NCBI RefSeq assembly: GCF_023195925.1
Contig: NZ_JALPRE010000003.1
Location: forward strand, 682,001 to 746,000
Direction: 5' to 3'
Source: Aquimarina acroporae
GTDB taxonomy: Bacteria > Bacteroidota > Bacteroidia > Flavobacteriales > Flavobacteriaceae
Length of the DNA stretch: 64,000 bases
Notes under the pieces: model-generated
What the model was told of the DNA's origin: nothing
The model's input: only the letters and a program-made list of their open reading frames with translations
Databases searched by the model: none
In this document: piece after piece, positions 47,135-54,865 of the stretch
Numbering within the stretch: position 1 is the stretch's first letter
Layout: each line of letters opens with the position of its first letter
Position numbers and translations under genes: made by a program

Positions 47135-47148
47135 CTATAACGTTATAG
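47135..47148 (+). promoter_or_regulatory. Second palindrome upstream of paaE
   Basis: CTATAACGTTATAG is a perfect 14-bp palindrome. Its centre is 24 bp from the centre of the operator and 20 bp before the paaE start. It could be an accessory operator or an mRNA leader element. Confidence 0.45.
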
Positions 47149-47161
47149 TTAAATAAAACTT

Positions 47162-48235
47162 ATGACAGATTTCTATCCCATAAAAGTCTCTAAAGTTCAA
47201 AAAGAAACTAAAGATTGTGCTTCTCTTACCTTTGATATTCCGGAAGAGTTAAAAGAAAAATTTGGATATAAACAAGGGCAACATGTTACCTTGAAGGCTA
47301 TGATCAATGGTGAAGATGTTAGAAGATCATATTCGCTTTGTTCTAGTCCCGTAGAGGATAAGTGGCAAGTTGCCGTGAAGAGAATTAATGGAGGAGTATT
47401 TTCTAATTATGCGAACGACCAGCTTAAGGAAGGAGACCATTTAGAAATTATGCCTCCTACAGGGAACTTTTATGTAGATGTAGATCCTTCAGCTTCCAGA
47501 AACTATATTGTGTTTGCTGCTGGAAGTGGGATTACACCTATTTTATCTATTATTAAAACTCATTTGGCTTTGGAGCCAAACAGTACTTTTAAGCTCTTTT
47601 ATTTGAATCGAAACGTTAAATCGATTATCTTTAAGGAAGAGATTGAAGCCTTAAAAAATACATATTTCGGGAGATTTGAGATATTCTATTTTTTAACTAA
47701 AGAACAACGAGATATTCCGCTGCTGAATGGAAGGTTTACAGCAGAAAAGATACAGGAACTTACCGAAAAAGTAATAAACGTTGCTAATGTAGATGATTGT
47801 TTTATTTGCGGTCCAGAAGAAATGATCTTTTTAATTAGAGATTCACTTAACCAAGCTGGACTGTCTAGTGACAAAATACACTATGAACTTTTCTTCTCAG
47901 GAGCATCTGAAGAAGATCAAAGAAAGGCGGCTGCGGCAGTAGAACATAAATTTGAAGGAACAGAAGTAACAATCATTGATGGTGGTAAAGAATTTCATTT
48001 TGCCATGGATGATGACTACGATAATATATTAGATGGTGCCTTAGCAGCTGGTGCAGATTTACCATTTGCTTGCAAAGGAGGGGTATGCAGTACTTGTAAA
48101 TGTAAAGTACTTGACGGTACTGTAGAAATGAAAATAAATTATGCGCTTGAAGAGGATGAAGTAGCCAAGGGATTGGTATTGTCTTGTCAAGCAGTACCTA
48201 CAACTGAAAAAGTGGTTGTAGATTTTGATGTATAA
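47162..48235 (+). CDS. paaE: 1,2-phenylacetyl-CoA epoxidase reductase subunit PaaE
   Basis: 357 residues. FAD-binding barrel ([20 protein letters not shown]), NAD(P)H-binding domain ([24 protein letters not shown]) and a C-terminal plant-type 2Fe-2S ferredoxin domain with Cys ligands in [15 protein letters not shown] and LSCQA. It passes electrons from NADPH to the PaaAC diiron oxygenase. First structural gene of the paa operon, here placed before paaA instead of after paaD as in E. coli. Confidence 0.95.
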   Translation: MTDFYPIKVSKVQKETKDCASLTFDIPEELKEKFGYKQGQHVTLKAMINGEDVRRSYSLCSSPVEDKWQVAVKRINGGVFSNYANDQLKEGDHLEIMPPTGNFYVDVDPSASRNYIVFAAGSGITPILSIIKTHLALEPNSTFKLFYLNRNVKSIIFKEEIEALKNTYFGRFEIFYFLTKEQRDIPLLNGRFTAEKIQELTEKVINVANVDDCFICGPEEMIFLIRDSLNQAGLSSDKIHYELFFSGASEEDQRKAAAAVEHKFEGTEVTIIDGGKEFHFAMDDDYDNILDGALAAGADLPFACKGGVCSTCKCKVLDGTVEMKINYALEEDEVAKGLVLSCQAVPTTEKVVVDFDV

Positions 48236-48246
48236 AACTCGAAGCT

Positions 48247-49203
48247 ATGAGTGAAAAGGAAATTAAGAATTTAGAAGAAATTTTTGAGCAACGAATTGCT
48301 CGAGACGAGAAAATTGAACCTAAAGATTGGATGCCTGAAAAATACAGGAAAACTCATATTAGACAAATATCTCAACATGCTCATTCAGAAATAGTAGGAA
48401 TGTTACCTGAAGGAAACTGGATTACTAGAGCCCCGTCTTTAAGAAGAAAAGTGGCTCTTTTGGCCAAAGTTCAGGATGAGGCCGGACATGGATTGTATTT
48501 ATATAGTGCATGCGAGACTCTGGGAGTTTCGAGGGACGAACTTTATGATCAATTGCATACTGGTAAAGCTAAATATTCTAGTATCTTCAATTATCCAACT
48601 ATTACATGGGCAGATATAGGAGCAATCGGTTGGTTGGTAGATGGTGCAGCTATTATTAATCAAGTTCCGTTATGTAGTACGTCTTACGGTCCTTATGCCC
48701 GCGCAATGATACGTGTATGCAAAGAAGAAAGCTTTCATCAGCGACAAGGGTATGAGATTATGACTACGTTAGCCAAGGGCACACCAGAGCAAAAAGCGAT
48801 GGCTCAAGACGCGTTGAATAGATGGTGGTGGCCTTCATTAATGATGTTGGGACCAACAGATGCAGAGTCTATACATACCGAACAATCTATGAAATGGAAA
48901 TTGAAGCGTAAAACAAACGATGAATTACGTCAACAATTTATAGATCAAACGGTACCGCAAGCAGATATTATAGGTTTAACCGTTCCTGATCCTGATCTAA
49001 AATGGAATGAAGAAACAGGTCATTACGATTTTGGAGAGATCGATTGGGATGAGTTTTGGCAAGTGGTTAAAGGGCATGGGCCTTGTAATCATGAAAGAAT
49101 GTCTGCTAGAGTAAATGCATGGGAAAAGGGTGAATGGGTTCGAGATGCAGCTATGGCATATGCAAAAAAACAAGAAGAAAAAAAGCTTAAAAAAGCAATT
49201 TAA
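48247..49203 (+). CDS. paaA: 1,2-phenylacetyl-CoA epoxidase catalytic subunit PaaA
   Basis: 318 residues, family length. Ferritin-like diiron subunit: [20 protein letters not shown] and [13 protein letters not shown] carry one metal half-site, [14 protein letters not shown] the other (ExxH). [20 protein letters not shown] is highly conserved in PaaA. It epoxidises the aromatic ring of phenylacetyl-CoA using O2. Start 11 bp after paaE. Confidence 0.97.
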   Translation: MSEKEIKNLEEIFEQRIARDEKIEPKDWMPEKYRKTHIRQISQHAHSEIVGMLPEGNWITRAPSLRRKVALLAKVQDEAGHGLYLYSACETLGVSRDELYDQLHTGKAKYSSIFNYPTITWADIGAIGWLVDGAAIINQVPLCSTSYGPYARAMIRVCKEESFHQRQGYEIMTTLAKGTPEQKAMAQDALNRWWWPSLMMLGPTDAESIHTEQSMKWKLKRKTNDELRQQFIDQTVPQADIIGLTVPDPDLKWNEETGHYDFGEIDWDEFWQVVKGHGPCNHERMSARVNAWEKGEWVRDAAMAYAKKQEEKKLKKAI

Positions 49204-49214
49204 TAACATAAGTG

Positions 49215-49499
49215 ATGAATAATAATTGGCCACTTTGGGAAGTGTTTGTAAGAAGTAAAAATGGTTTAGAACACCGTCATTTTGGAAGCCTTCATGCTGC
49301 TGATGCAGAAATGGCTTTAGAAAATGCTCGTGATGTATATACAAGAAGAAATGAAGGGGTGAGTATTTGGGTAGTAGAATCTAAAAATATAACGGCCTCG
49401 AACCCAGAAAATCATGGTGAACTTTTTGAGCCAGCACAAGATAAAGTATATAGGCATCCTACTTTTTATACGTTGCCAGACGAAGTAAAACATATGTAA
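49215..49499 (+). CDS. paaB: 1,2-phenylacetyl-CoA epoxidase subunit PaaB
   Basis: 94 residues from the ATG at 49215 (a GTG directly before it at 49212 would add one residue). WPLWEVFVRSKNGLEHRHFG, SLHAADAEMALENARDVYTR and SIWVVESKNI are typical of PaaB, the small subunit that bridges the PaaAC dimers. Located 11 bp after paaA. Confidence 0.96.
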   Translation: MNNNWPLWEVFVRSKNGLEHRHFGSLHAADAEMALENARDVYTRRNEGVSIWVVESKNITASNPENHGELFEPAQDKVYRHPTFYTLPDEVKHM

Positions 49500-49567
49500 T
49501 GAATTTTACAGAATTATCCTGATCAGGTGGAAGGGTGAAATCCGTTTGTTTAAATCAAATTGTAAAC

Positions 49568-50323
49568 ATGAAAAACGAAAATAAAATTCAATATATCTAC
49601 GGCATAGCAGATAATGCTCTAATTCTAGGTCAAAGATTATCAGAGTTATGTGGTCATGGACCAAGCCTAGAAACCGATATTGCGACTACCAATATGGCAT
49701 TGGACCTATTGGGGCAAACGCGAAGTTACTATCAATATGTTGCCCAATTATCGGGAGAAGAAAAAACAGAAGATGATATAGCTTTTTTACGAACAGAAAG
49801 ACAATATAAAAACGTTCTGTTAGTAGAACAACCAAATGTTCATTTTGGATACGTGATTACAAGACAATTTTTATATGATGTATTTCATTTATTGTTATTA
49901 CAGGAATTACAAAATAGTAATGATGAGATGCTTTCTGCAATCGCTAAAAAGGCAATTAAAGAAGTAAGCTATCATCAAAGGTTTTCTTCAGATTGGATTA
50001 AGAGATTAGGAGATGGGACTGATGAGAGCAGGGAAAAAGTACAGGAAGCAGTTAATGATCTTTGGAAATTTACTGATGAACTATTTCATATGACCGATGA
50101 TGATAAAATAGCTGTTGAATCTGGAATAGGCGTAGATGTGACTACCCTTAAAGATAAATATCATCAAATTGTAAAAGAGATTTTAGAAGAAGCAACCTTA
50201 ATGGTACCAGAAGTGAAGTGGTTTCAAAAAGGAGGAAAACAAGGTGTGCATAGCGAGCATATGGGATACCTGTTGGCAGATTTACAATATATGCAGCGTA
50301 CCTATCCTAATATGAAATGGTAG
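49568..50323 (+). CDS. paaC: 1,2-phenylacetyl-CoA epoxidase structural subunit PaaC
   Basis: 251 residues. ADNALILGQRLSELCGHGPS, LLGQTRSYYQYVAQL, ALIKEVSYHQRF-like AIKEVSYHQRFSSDWIKRLG and EHMGYLLADLQYMQRTYP are typical of PaaC, the PaaA-like subunit that has lost most metal ligands and supports PaaA. The frame extends to an earlier start at 49535, but the MKNENKIQYIYG start fits the family better. A 68-bp gap to paaB holds no gene. Confidence 0.95.
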   Translation: MKNENKIQYIYGIADNALILGQRLSELCGHGPSLETDIATTNMALDLLGQTRSYYQYVAQLSGEEKTEDDIAFLRTERQYKNVLLVEQPNVHFGYVITRQFLYDVFHLLLLQELQNSNDEMLSAIAKKAIKEVSYHQRFSSDWIKRLGDGTDESREKVQEAVNDLWKFTDELFHMTDDDKIAVESGIGVDVTTLKDKYHQIVKEILEEATLMVPEVKWFQKGGKQGVHSEHMGYLLADLQYMQRTYPNMKW

Positions 50324-50373
50324 TGATCTAAATACTGTTTTTCGTTTTAATCAAATTCAGGTTCATTTCTAAT

Positions 50374-50877
50374 ATGACAATCAAACTAGAGCAACATATC
50401 GATCCGCAATTGATTCCGGTTCTGGAAAAAGTTCATGATCCTGAAATTCCTGTATTGTCAATAATGGATATGGGGGTCGTACGTTCTGCCCAATATCATG
50501 ATGACGTAGTTGAGGTTAAAATTACTCCTACTTATAGTGGTTGCCCCGCAATGGATGTTATTGGAGACGATATCGTCAATGCGTTTAAAGCTATAAATGT
50601 AAAGGCTAAAGTTTCATTAGTATTATCGCCAGCATGGACAACGGATTGGATAACACCAAAGGGAAGACAGGCATTAGAGAAATATGGTGTGGCAGCGCCA
50701 TTAAATGAAGAAGCTGATAAAGCCGCCTTATTAGGCAATAAGCGAATAGTGAAATGCACAAATTGTGGTTCTAGCAACACAAAATTGGTAAGTCAATTTG
50801 GGTCTACTGCTTGTAAAGCGCTTTTTCAATGTGAAGACTGCCTAGAACCCTTCGATTATTTCAAATGCTTAAAATAA
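50374..50877 (+). CDS. paaD: PaaD: Fe-S maturation protein for the phenylacetyl-CoA epoxidase
   Basis: 167 residues. MIP18/DUF59 domain with HDPEIPVLSIMDMGVVR and PTYSGCPAMDVIGDDI, and a C-terminal zinc-ribbon-like segment with four or more Cys (CTNCGSSNTK ... CKALFQCEDCLEPFDYFKC). PaaD is required for an active PaaABCE complex, probably in assembly of its metal centre. Ends 1 bp before the VOC gene. Confidence 0.95.
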   Translation: MTIKLEQHIDPQLIPVLEKVHDPEIPVLSIMDMGVVRSAQYHDDVVEVKITPTYSGCPAMDVIGDDIVNAFKAINVKAKVSLVLSPAWTTDWITPKGRQALEKYGVAAPLNEEADKAALLGNKRIVKCTNCGSSNTKLVSQFGSTACKALFQCEDCLEPFDYFKCLK

Positions 50878-50878
50878 T

Positions 50879-51247
50879 ATGCTCGGACTAAGAACCACGA
50901 TATATAAGGTGAACGATCTTGCCAAGGCAAAAGAATGGTATACTGACGCTTTTGGCAGACCTCCTTACTTCGATGAACCTTTTTACGTTGGGTTTAATAT
51001 AGGAGGATTCGAACTAGGCTTATTGCCAGAAGAAGGGAATGAGGTTGTAAAGAAATCAGATAGTGTCTTATCATATTGGGGAGTAGAAGATATAGAAAAC
51101 GAGTACCAAAAATTATTAAACCTAGGAGCCGCTATACATGAAAAACCAACAAATGTGGGAGGAGAAATTATGGTAGCTTCAGTAAAGGACCCATGGAATA
51201 ATATTCTGGGAATTATTTATAATCCAGAATTTAAAATAGAACAATAA
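50879..51247 (+). CDS. VOC/glyoxalase-superfamily protein inside the paa operon
   Basis: 122 residues forming two beta-alpha-beta-beta-beta halves: LRTTIYKVNDLAKAKEWYTD, FGRPPYFDEP, GFELGLLPEEG in the first; YWGVEDIENEYQKLLNLGA and VKDPWNNILGIIYNP in the second. The pattern fits the bleomycin-resistance/dioxygenase (VOC) group. It has 1-bp and 0-bp gaps to paaD and paaG, so it is co-translated with pathway enzymes. It is not part of the classical E. coli paa set. Substrate unknown; detoxifying or isomerising a ring-opened or shunt product is a guess. Confidence 0.82.
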   Translation: MLGLRTTIYKVNDLAKAKEWYTDAFGRPPYFDEPFYVGFNIGGFELGLLPEEGNEVVKKSDSVLSYWGVEDIENEYQKLLNLGAAIHEKPTNVGGEIMVASVKDPWNNILGIIYNPEFKIEQ

Positions 51248-52027
51248 ATGCCTTCAATAGAATTTAAAATAGAAACAGGAGTTGCTACAGTAACTCTAAA
51301 CAGGCCAGAAACATTTAATAGCTTCAATAGAGAAATGGCGTTGCTTTTACAAGAAGTGTTAGACGATTGTAAAACTAATGAAGCGGTAAGAGCAATTGTG
51401 CTTACTGGTAATGGGAAAGCTTTTTGTGCAGGACAAGATCTTAATGAAGTTACTTCTCCAGAATTAAACCCAGGATTCAGAAAAATACTAGAAGAACATT
51501 ATAATCCTATTGTTGAGAGAATAAGGGCTATTGAGAAACCTATTATAGCTGCTGTAAATGGTGTAGCTGCAGGGGCCGGAGCAAATATAGCTTTGGCTTG
51601 TGATATTGTAGTAGCAACAGAAAAGGCTAGTTTTATTCAGGCATTTAGCAAAATAGGACTGATTCCTGATAGCGCTGGTACATTCTTTTTACCAAGGTTA
51701 ATCGGTTTTCAGAAGGCCTCTGCATTAATGATGTTGGGCGATAAAATTGGAGCCGAAGAAGCAGAGAAATTGGGGATGTTATATAAAGTTTTTGGTGTAG
51801 ATACTTTTAATGAGGATGTGAATGCACTAGCATTGCATCTTGCTCAAATGCCGACAAAGGCGTTGGGGCTAACAAAAAGATTGCTCAATAGTTCTATGAC
51901 TAGCACTCTGAAAGAGCAATTAAATATGGAATCTGAATTGCAAATTGAAGCAGCAGAAAGTGAAGATTACCAAGAAGGTGTGAACGCATTTATAGAAAAA
52001 AGAAAACCAGTTTTTAAAGGCAAGTAA
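51248..52027 (+). CDS. paaG: Ring-1,2-epoxyphenylacetyl-CoA isomerase PaaG
   Basis: 259 residues, crotonase fold. LNRPETFNSFNREMALLLQE, GNGKAFCAGQDLNEV and AVNGVAAGAGANIALACDIV form the CoA pocket and oxyanion hole. The usual hydratase Glu is replaced by the GLIPDSAG segment, whose Asp is the PaaG-type catalytic residue. It converts the epoxide to oxepin-CoA and later shifts a double bond. Start abuts the VOC gene. Confidence 0.92.
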   Translation: MPSIEFKIETGVATVTLNRPETFNSFNREMALLLQEVLDDCKTNEAVRAIVLTGNGKAFCAGQDLNEVTSPELNPGFRKILEEHYNPIVERIRAIEKPIIAAVNGVAAGAGANIALACDIVVATEKASFIQAFSKIGLIPDSAGTFFLPRLIGFQKASALMMLGDKIGAEEAEKLGMLYKVFGVDTFNEDVNALALHLAQMPTKALGLTKRLLNSSMTSTLKEQLNMESELQIEAAESEDYQEGVNAFIEKRKPVFKGK

Positions 52028-52028
52028 T

Positions 52029-53207
52029 ATGATTGTAGGAATTATAGGTTCGGGTACAATGGGTAGTGGTATTGCACAAGTAGCAGCTACCGCTGGATGT
52101 GATGTAAAAGTATTCGATACAAATACGCAAGCCCTTGAAAAAAGTAAAAGCGCATTAGAAAAAGTGCTTTCACGTCTGGTAGAAAAGGGAAGGATAGACG
52201 AGGGTGAGAAAAAACGTATTCAAGGAAATATTTCTTATGTAAGTGCTTTGGAAGGGTTGAAAGAAGCAAACTTAACTATCGAAGCAATTGTTGAAAACCT
52301 TGACATCAAAAGAAAAGTGTTCGAAGAACTAGAAGGATACGTTTCAGAAGACGCTATTATCGCTTCGAATACGTCATCTCTATCTATCGCCTCTATCGCT
52401 TCTTCCCTACAAAAACCGGAACGTTGTATAGGAATTCATTTTTTTAATCCCGCTCCTTTAATGAAGTTGGTAGAAGTAATTCCTGCTGTACAGACTTCAG
52501 AAGAAATTACCAATAAAGTGGTAAAAACGATTAAAGACTGGAAGAAAGTTGTGGCACTTGCCAAGGATACTCCTGGGTTTATTGTAAACCGTGTGGCAAG
52601 ACCGTTTTATGGAGAGTCTTTGCGCATTTTGGAAGAGGGTATTGCCGATGTGGCTACCATAGATTGGAGTTTAAAAACATTAGGAGGTTTTAGAATGGGA
52701 CCTTTTGAGTTAATGGATTTTATTGGTAATGATGTCAATTATACAGTTACCGAAACTGTATTTAAAGCATTTTACTATGATCCAAGATACAAACCTGCTT
52801 TTACGCAAAAACGTCTTTCAGAAGCGGGGTATCTGGGCCGTAAATCTGGAAAAGGATATTATAACTATTCAGAAGGTGCTCAAAAACCAATGCCAAAAGA
52901 AGACAAAGACCTTGCAACATATATTTTTAATAGAGTTTTGGTGATGCTCATCAACGAAGCGGCTGATGCTTTATTTTGGAATATTGCTTCTGCTGGTGAT
53001 ATCGATAACGCGATGACCAAAGGGGTAAATTATCCGAAAGGACTTTTGAGTTGGGCCGATGAAATAGGAATTGATTGGTGTGTGACGATGTTAGATAGTT
53101 TATATGATGAATATAGAGAGGATCGATACAGGTGTAGTCCTTTATTAAGAAAAATGGCCAAAGAGAATCAAACCTTTTTTAATACTGCGCAAATAGCAGG
53201 TCAATAA
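52029..53207 (+). CDS. paaH: 3-hydroxyacyl-CoA dehydrogenase PaaH
   Basis: 392 residues. Rossmann motif GIIGSGTMGSGIAQVAA, SNTSSLSIASIA, catalytic His in CIGIHFFNPAPLMKLVE, DTPGFIVNRVARP, and C-terminal helical domains with FELMDFIGNDVNYTV and AMTKGVNYPKGLLSW. It oxidises the 3-hydroxyadipyl-CoA intermediate with NAD+. Starts 1 bp after paaG. Confidence 0.94.
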   Translation: MIVGIIGSGTMGSGIAQVAATAGCDVKVFDTNTQALEKSKSALEKVLSRLVEKGRIDEGEKKRIQGNISYVSALEGLKEANLTIEAIVENLDIKRKVFEELEGYVSEDAIIASNTSSLSIASIASSLQKPERCIGIHFFNPAPLMKLVEVIPAVQTSEEITNKVVKTIKDWKKVVALAKDTPGFIVNRVARPFYGESLRILEEGIADVATIDWSLKTLGGFRMGPFELMDFIGNDVNYTVTETVFKAFYYDPRYKPAFTQKRLSEAGYLGRKSGKGYYNYSEGAQKPMPKEDKDLATYIFNRVLVMLINEAADALFWNIASAGDIDNAMTKGVNYPKGLLSWADEIGIDWCVTMLDSLYDEYREDRYRCSPLLRKMAKENQTFFNTAQIAGQ

Positions 53208-53211
53208 CGAT

Positions 53212-53619
53212 ATGATACAGGCAGAAACTATACCACATAAAATGTTATCCCAAGATCCCTTTAGCCAATGGTTAGGGATCGAAGTGCTTGATGTAGAAAA
53301 GGGAAAATGTAAAGTAGGAATGACCGTAAGAAAGGAGATGTTAAATAGTATGGGTAAGGCTCATGGCGGGATATCTTACAGTCTTGCTGATACTGCATTT
53401 GGGTTTTCGGCAAATACACACGGTAAGTATGCAGTGTCTATAGAAACTTCTATCAATCACATAGAAGCATTAGAAGAAGGTGATTATTTAACAGCTGAAG
53501 CTGTAACCGATATCAGTAAAACCAAGATAGGTTTTAATATTGTTGAAGTGAGAAGAGGTGATCAAATTGTAGCATTATTCAAAGGAGTGGTGTATAGAAC
53601 TGGTAAAGACTGGGAATAA
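53212..53619 (+). CDS. paaI: Hotdog-fold thioesterase PaaI
   Basis: 135 residues. MLSQDPFSQWLGIEVLDVEK, NSMGKAHGGISYSLADTAFG (catalytic region) and SIETSINHIEALEEGDYLTA match PaaI. It releases CoA from stalled ring-hydroxylated phenylacetyl-CoA and so protects the CoA pool. Located 4 bp after paaH. Confidence 0.93.
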   Translation: MIQAETIPHKMLSQDPFSQWLGIEVLDVEKGKCKVGMTVRKEMLNSMGKAHGGISYSLADTAFGFSANTHGKYAVSIETSINHIEALEEGDYLTAEAVTDISKTKIGFNIVEVRRGDQIVALFKGVVYRTGKDWE

Positions 53620-53650
53620 AAATATAAAAGCGTATATACTTAAAACAAGA

Positions 53651-54862
53651 ATGAAAGAAGCATATATCATAGACGGAATAAGAACTCCGATCGGAAATTA
53701 TAAAGGAACTTTATCTGCCGTACGAACAGATGATTTGGGTGCCTTAGTTATCGAAAAATTAGTAGAAAAGAATTCAGGTATTCCTAAAGAGGCTTATGAT
53801 GATGTGATTATGGGGTGTGCCAATCAAGCTGGAGAAGATAATCGAAATGTAGCTAGGATGGCATCGTTGTTGGCTGGTTTACCATTTACGGTTCCTGGTG
53901 AAACGGTAAATAGGCTTTGTAGTTCAGGTCTTTCAGCAATAATTCATGCAAATCGAGCTATAAAAGCTGGTGATGGTGATCTTTTCATTTCAGGAGGAGT
54001 AGAAAATATGACTAGAGGGCCTTATGTAATAGCAAAACCTTCTTCAGCATTTGGAAATGATTCTAAAATGTATGACTCAAGTTTTGGGTGGCGTTTTGTA
54101 AATCAAAAAATGCATGATTTATATGGAACAGACGGGATGGGAAATACCGCTGAGAATCTAGTCGAGAAATATAATATTTCAAGAGAAGATCAAGATGCCT
54201 TTGCGTATTGGAGTCAAATGAAGGCAACCAAAGCTCAGCAATCAGGTCGATTAGCAAAAGAAATCACAACGGTAGAAATTCCTCAAAGAAAAAAAGATCC
54301 GATTCTTTTTTCAGAGGATGAATTTATAAAACCTGGGACTAGCAAAGGAGTATTGGCAAAACTTAGGCCAGCATTCAAAAAAGAAGGAAGTGTTACTGCA
54401 GGAAACTCTTCTGGGTTAAATGATGGTGCAGCTGCTACTATTATAGCTTCAGAAGATGCGGTGAAGAAATATAATCTAAAACCATTGGCAAGAATAGTAA
54501 GTTCTGCAGTGGTTGGTGTAGAACCTAGAATCATGGGTATTGGCCCAGTTCAAGCCTCTAATAAAGCGTTAGAAAAAGCAGGAATTACGATGAACGATAT
54601 CGATGTTATCGAGCTTAACGAAGCTTTTGCCTCTCAAGCTCTGGCGTGTATTCGTGAATGGGGATTGGCCGATGATGATCCTAGAATAAATCCAAATGGA
54701 GGTTCTATTGCTATAGGACACCCTCTTGGTGTAACTGGAGCGAGAATAGCGTTCTCTGCGGCATTAGAATTACAGGAACAAAATAAAAGATATGCTTTAA
54801 TTACCATGTGTGTTGGAGTAGGTCAAGGATATGCATGTGTGATTGAAAATACAAATCTCTAA
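53651..54862 (+). CDS. paaJ: 3-oxoadipyl-CoA/3-oxo-5,6-dehydrosuberyl-CoA thiolase PaaJ
   Basis: 403 residues. Thiolase motifs: nucleophile Cys in NRLCSSGLSAI, GGVENMTRGPYVI, NEAFASQALACI, GHPLGVTGAR and CVGVGQG. The GGVENMTR and ADDDPRINPNGG elements are usual in PcaF/PaaJ. It performs the two thiolytic steps of the pathway, giving acetyl-CoA and succinyl-CoA. Precedes paaZ by 3 bp. Confidence 0.94.
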   Translation: MKEAYIIDGIRTPIGNYKGTLSAVRTDDLGALVIEKLVEKNSGIPKEAYDDVIMGCANQAGEDNRNVARMASLLAGLPFTVPGETVNRLCSSGLSAIIHANRAIKAGDGDLFISGGVENMTRGPYVIAKPSSAFGNDSKMYDSSFGWRFVNQKMHDLYGTDGMGNTAENLVEKYNISREDQDAFAYWSQMKATKAQQSGRLAKEITTVEIPQRKKDPILFSEDEFIKPGTSKGVLAKLRPAFKKEGSVTAGNSSGLNDGAAATIIASEDAVKKYNLKPLARIVSSAVVGVEPRIMGIGPVQASNKALEKAGITMNDIDVIELNEAFASQALACIREWGLADDDPRINPNGGSIAIGHPLGVTGARIAFSAALELQEQNKRYALITMCVGVGQGYACVIENTNL

Positions 54863-54865
54863 TTT

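Noticed and set aside
49518..49527. CCTGATCAGG palindrome between paaB and paaC
   Set aside because: Only 10 bp, unrelated to the paa operator sequence, no promoter elements nearby.
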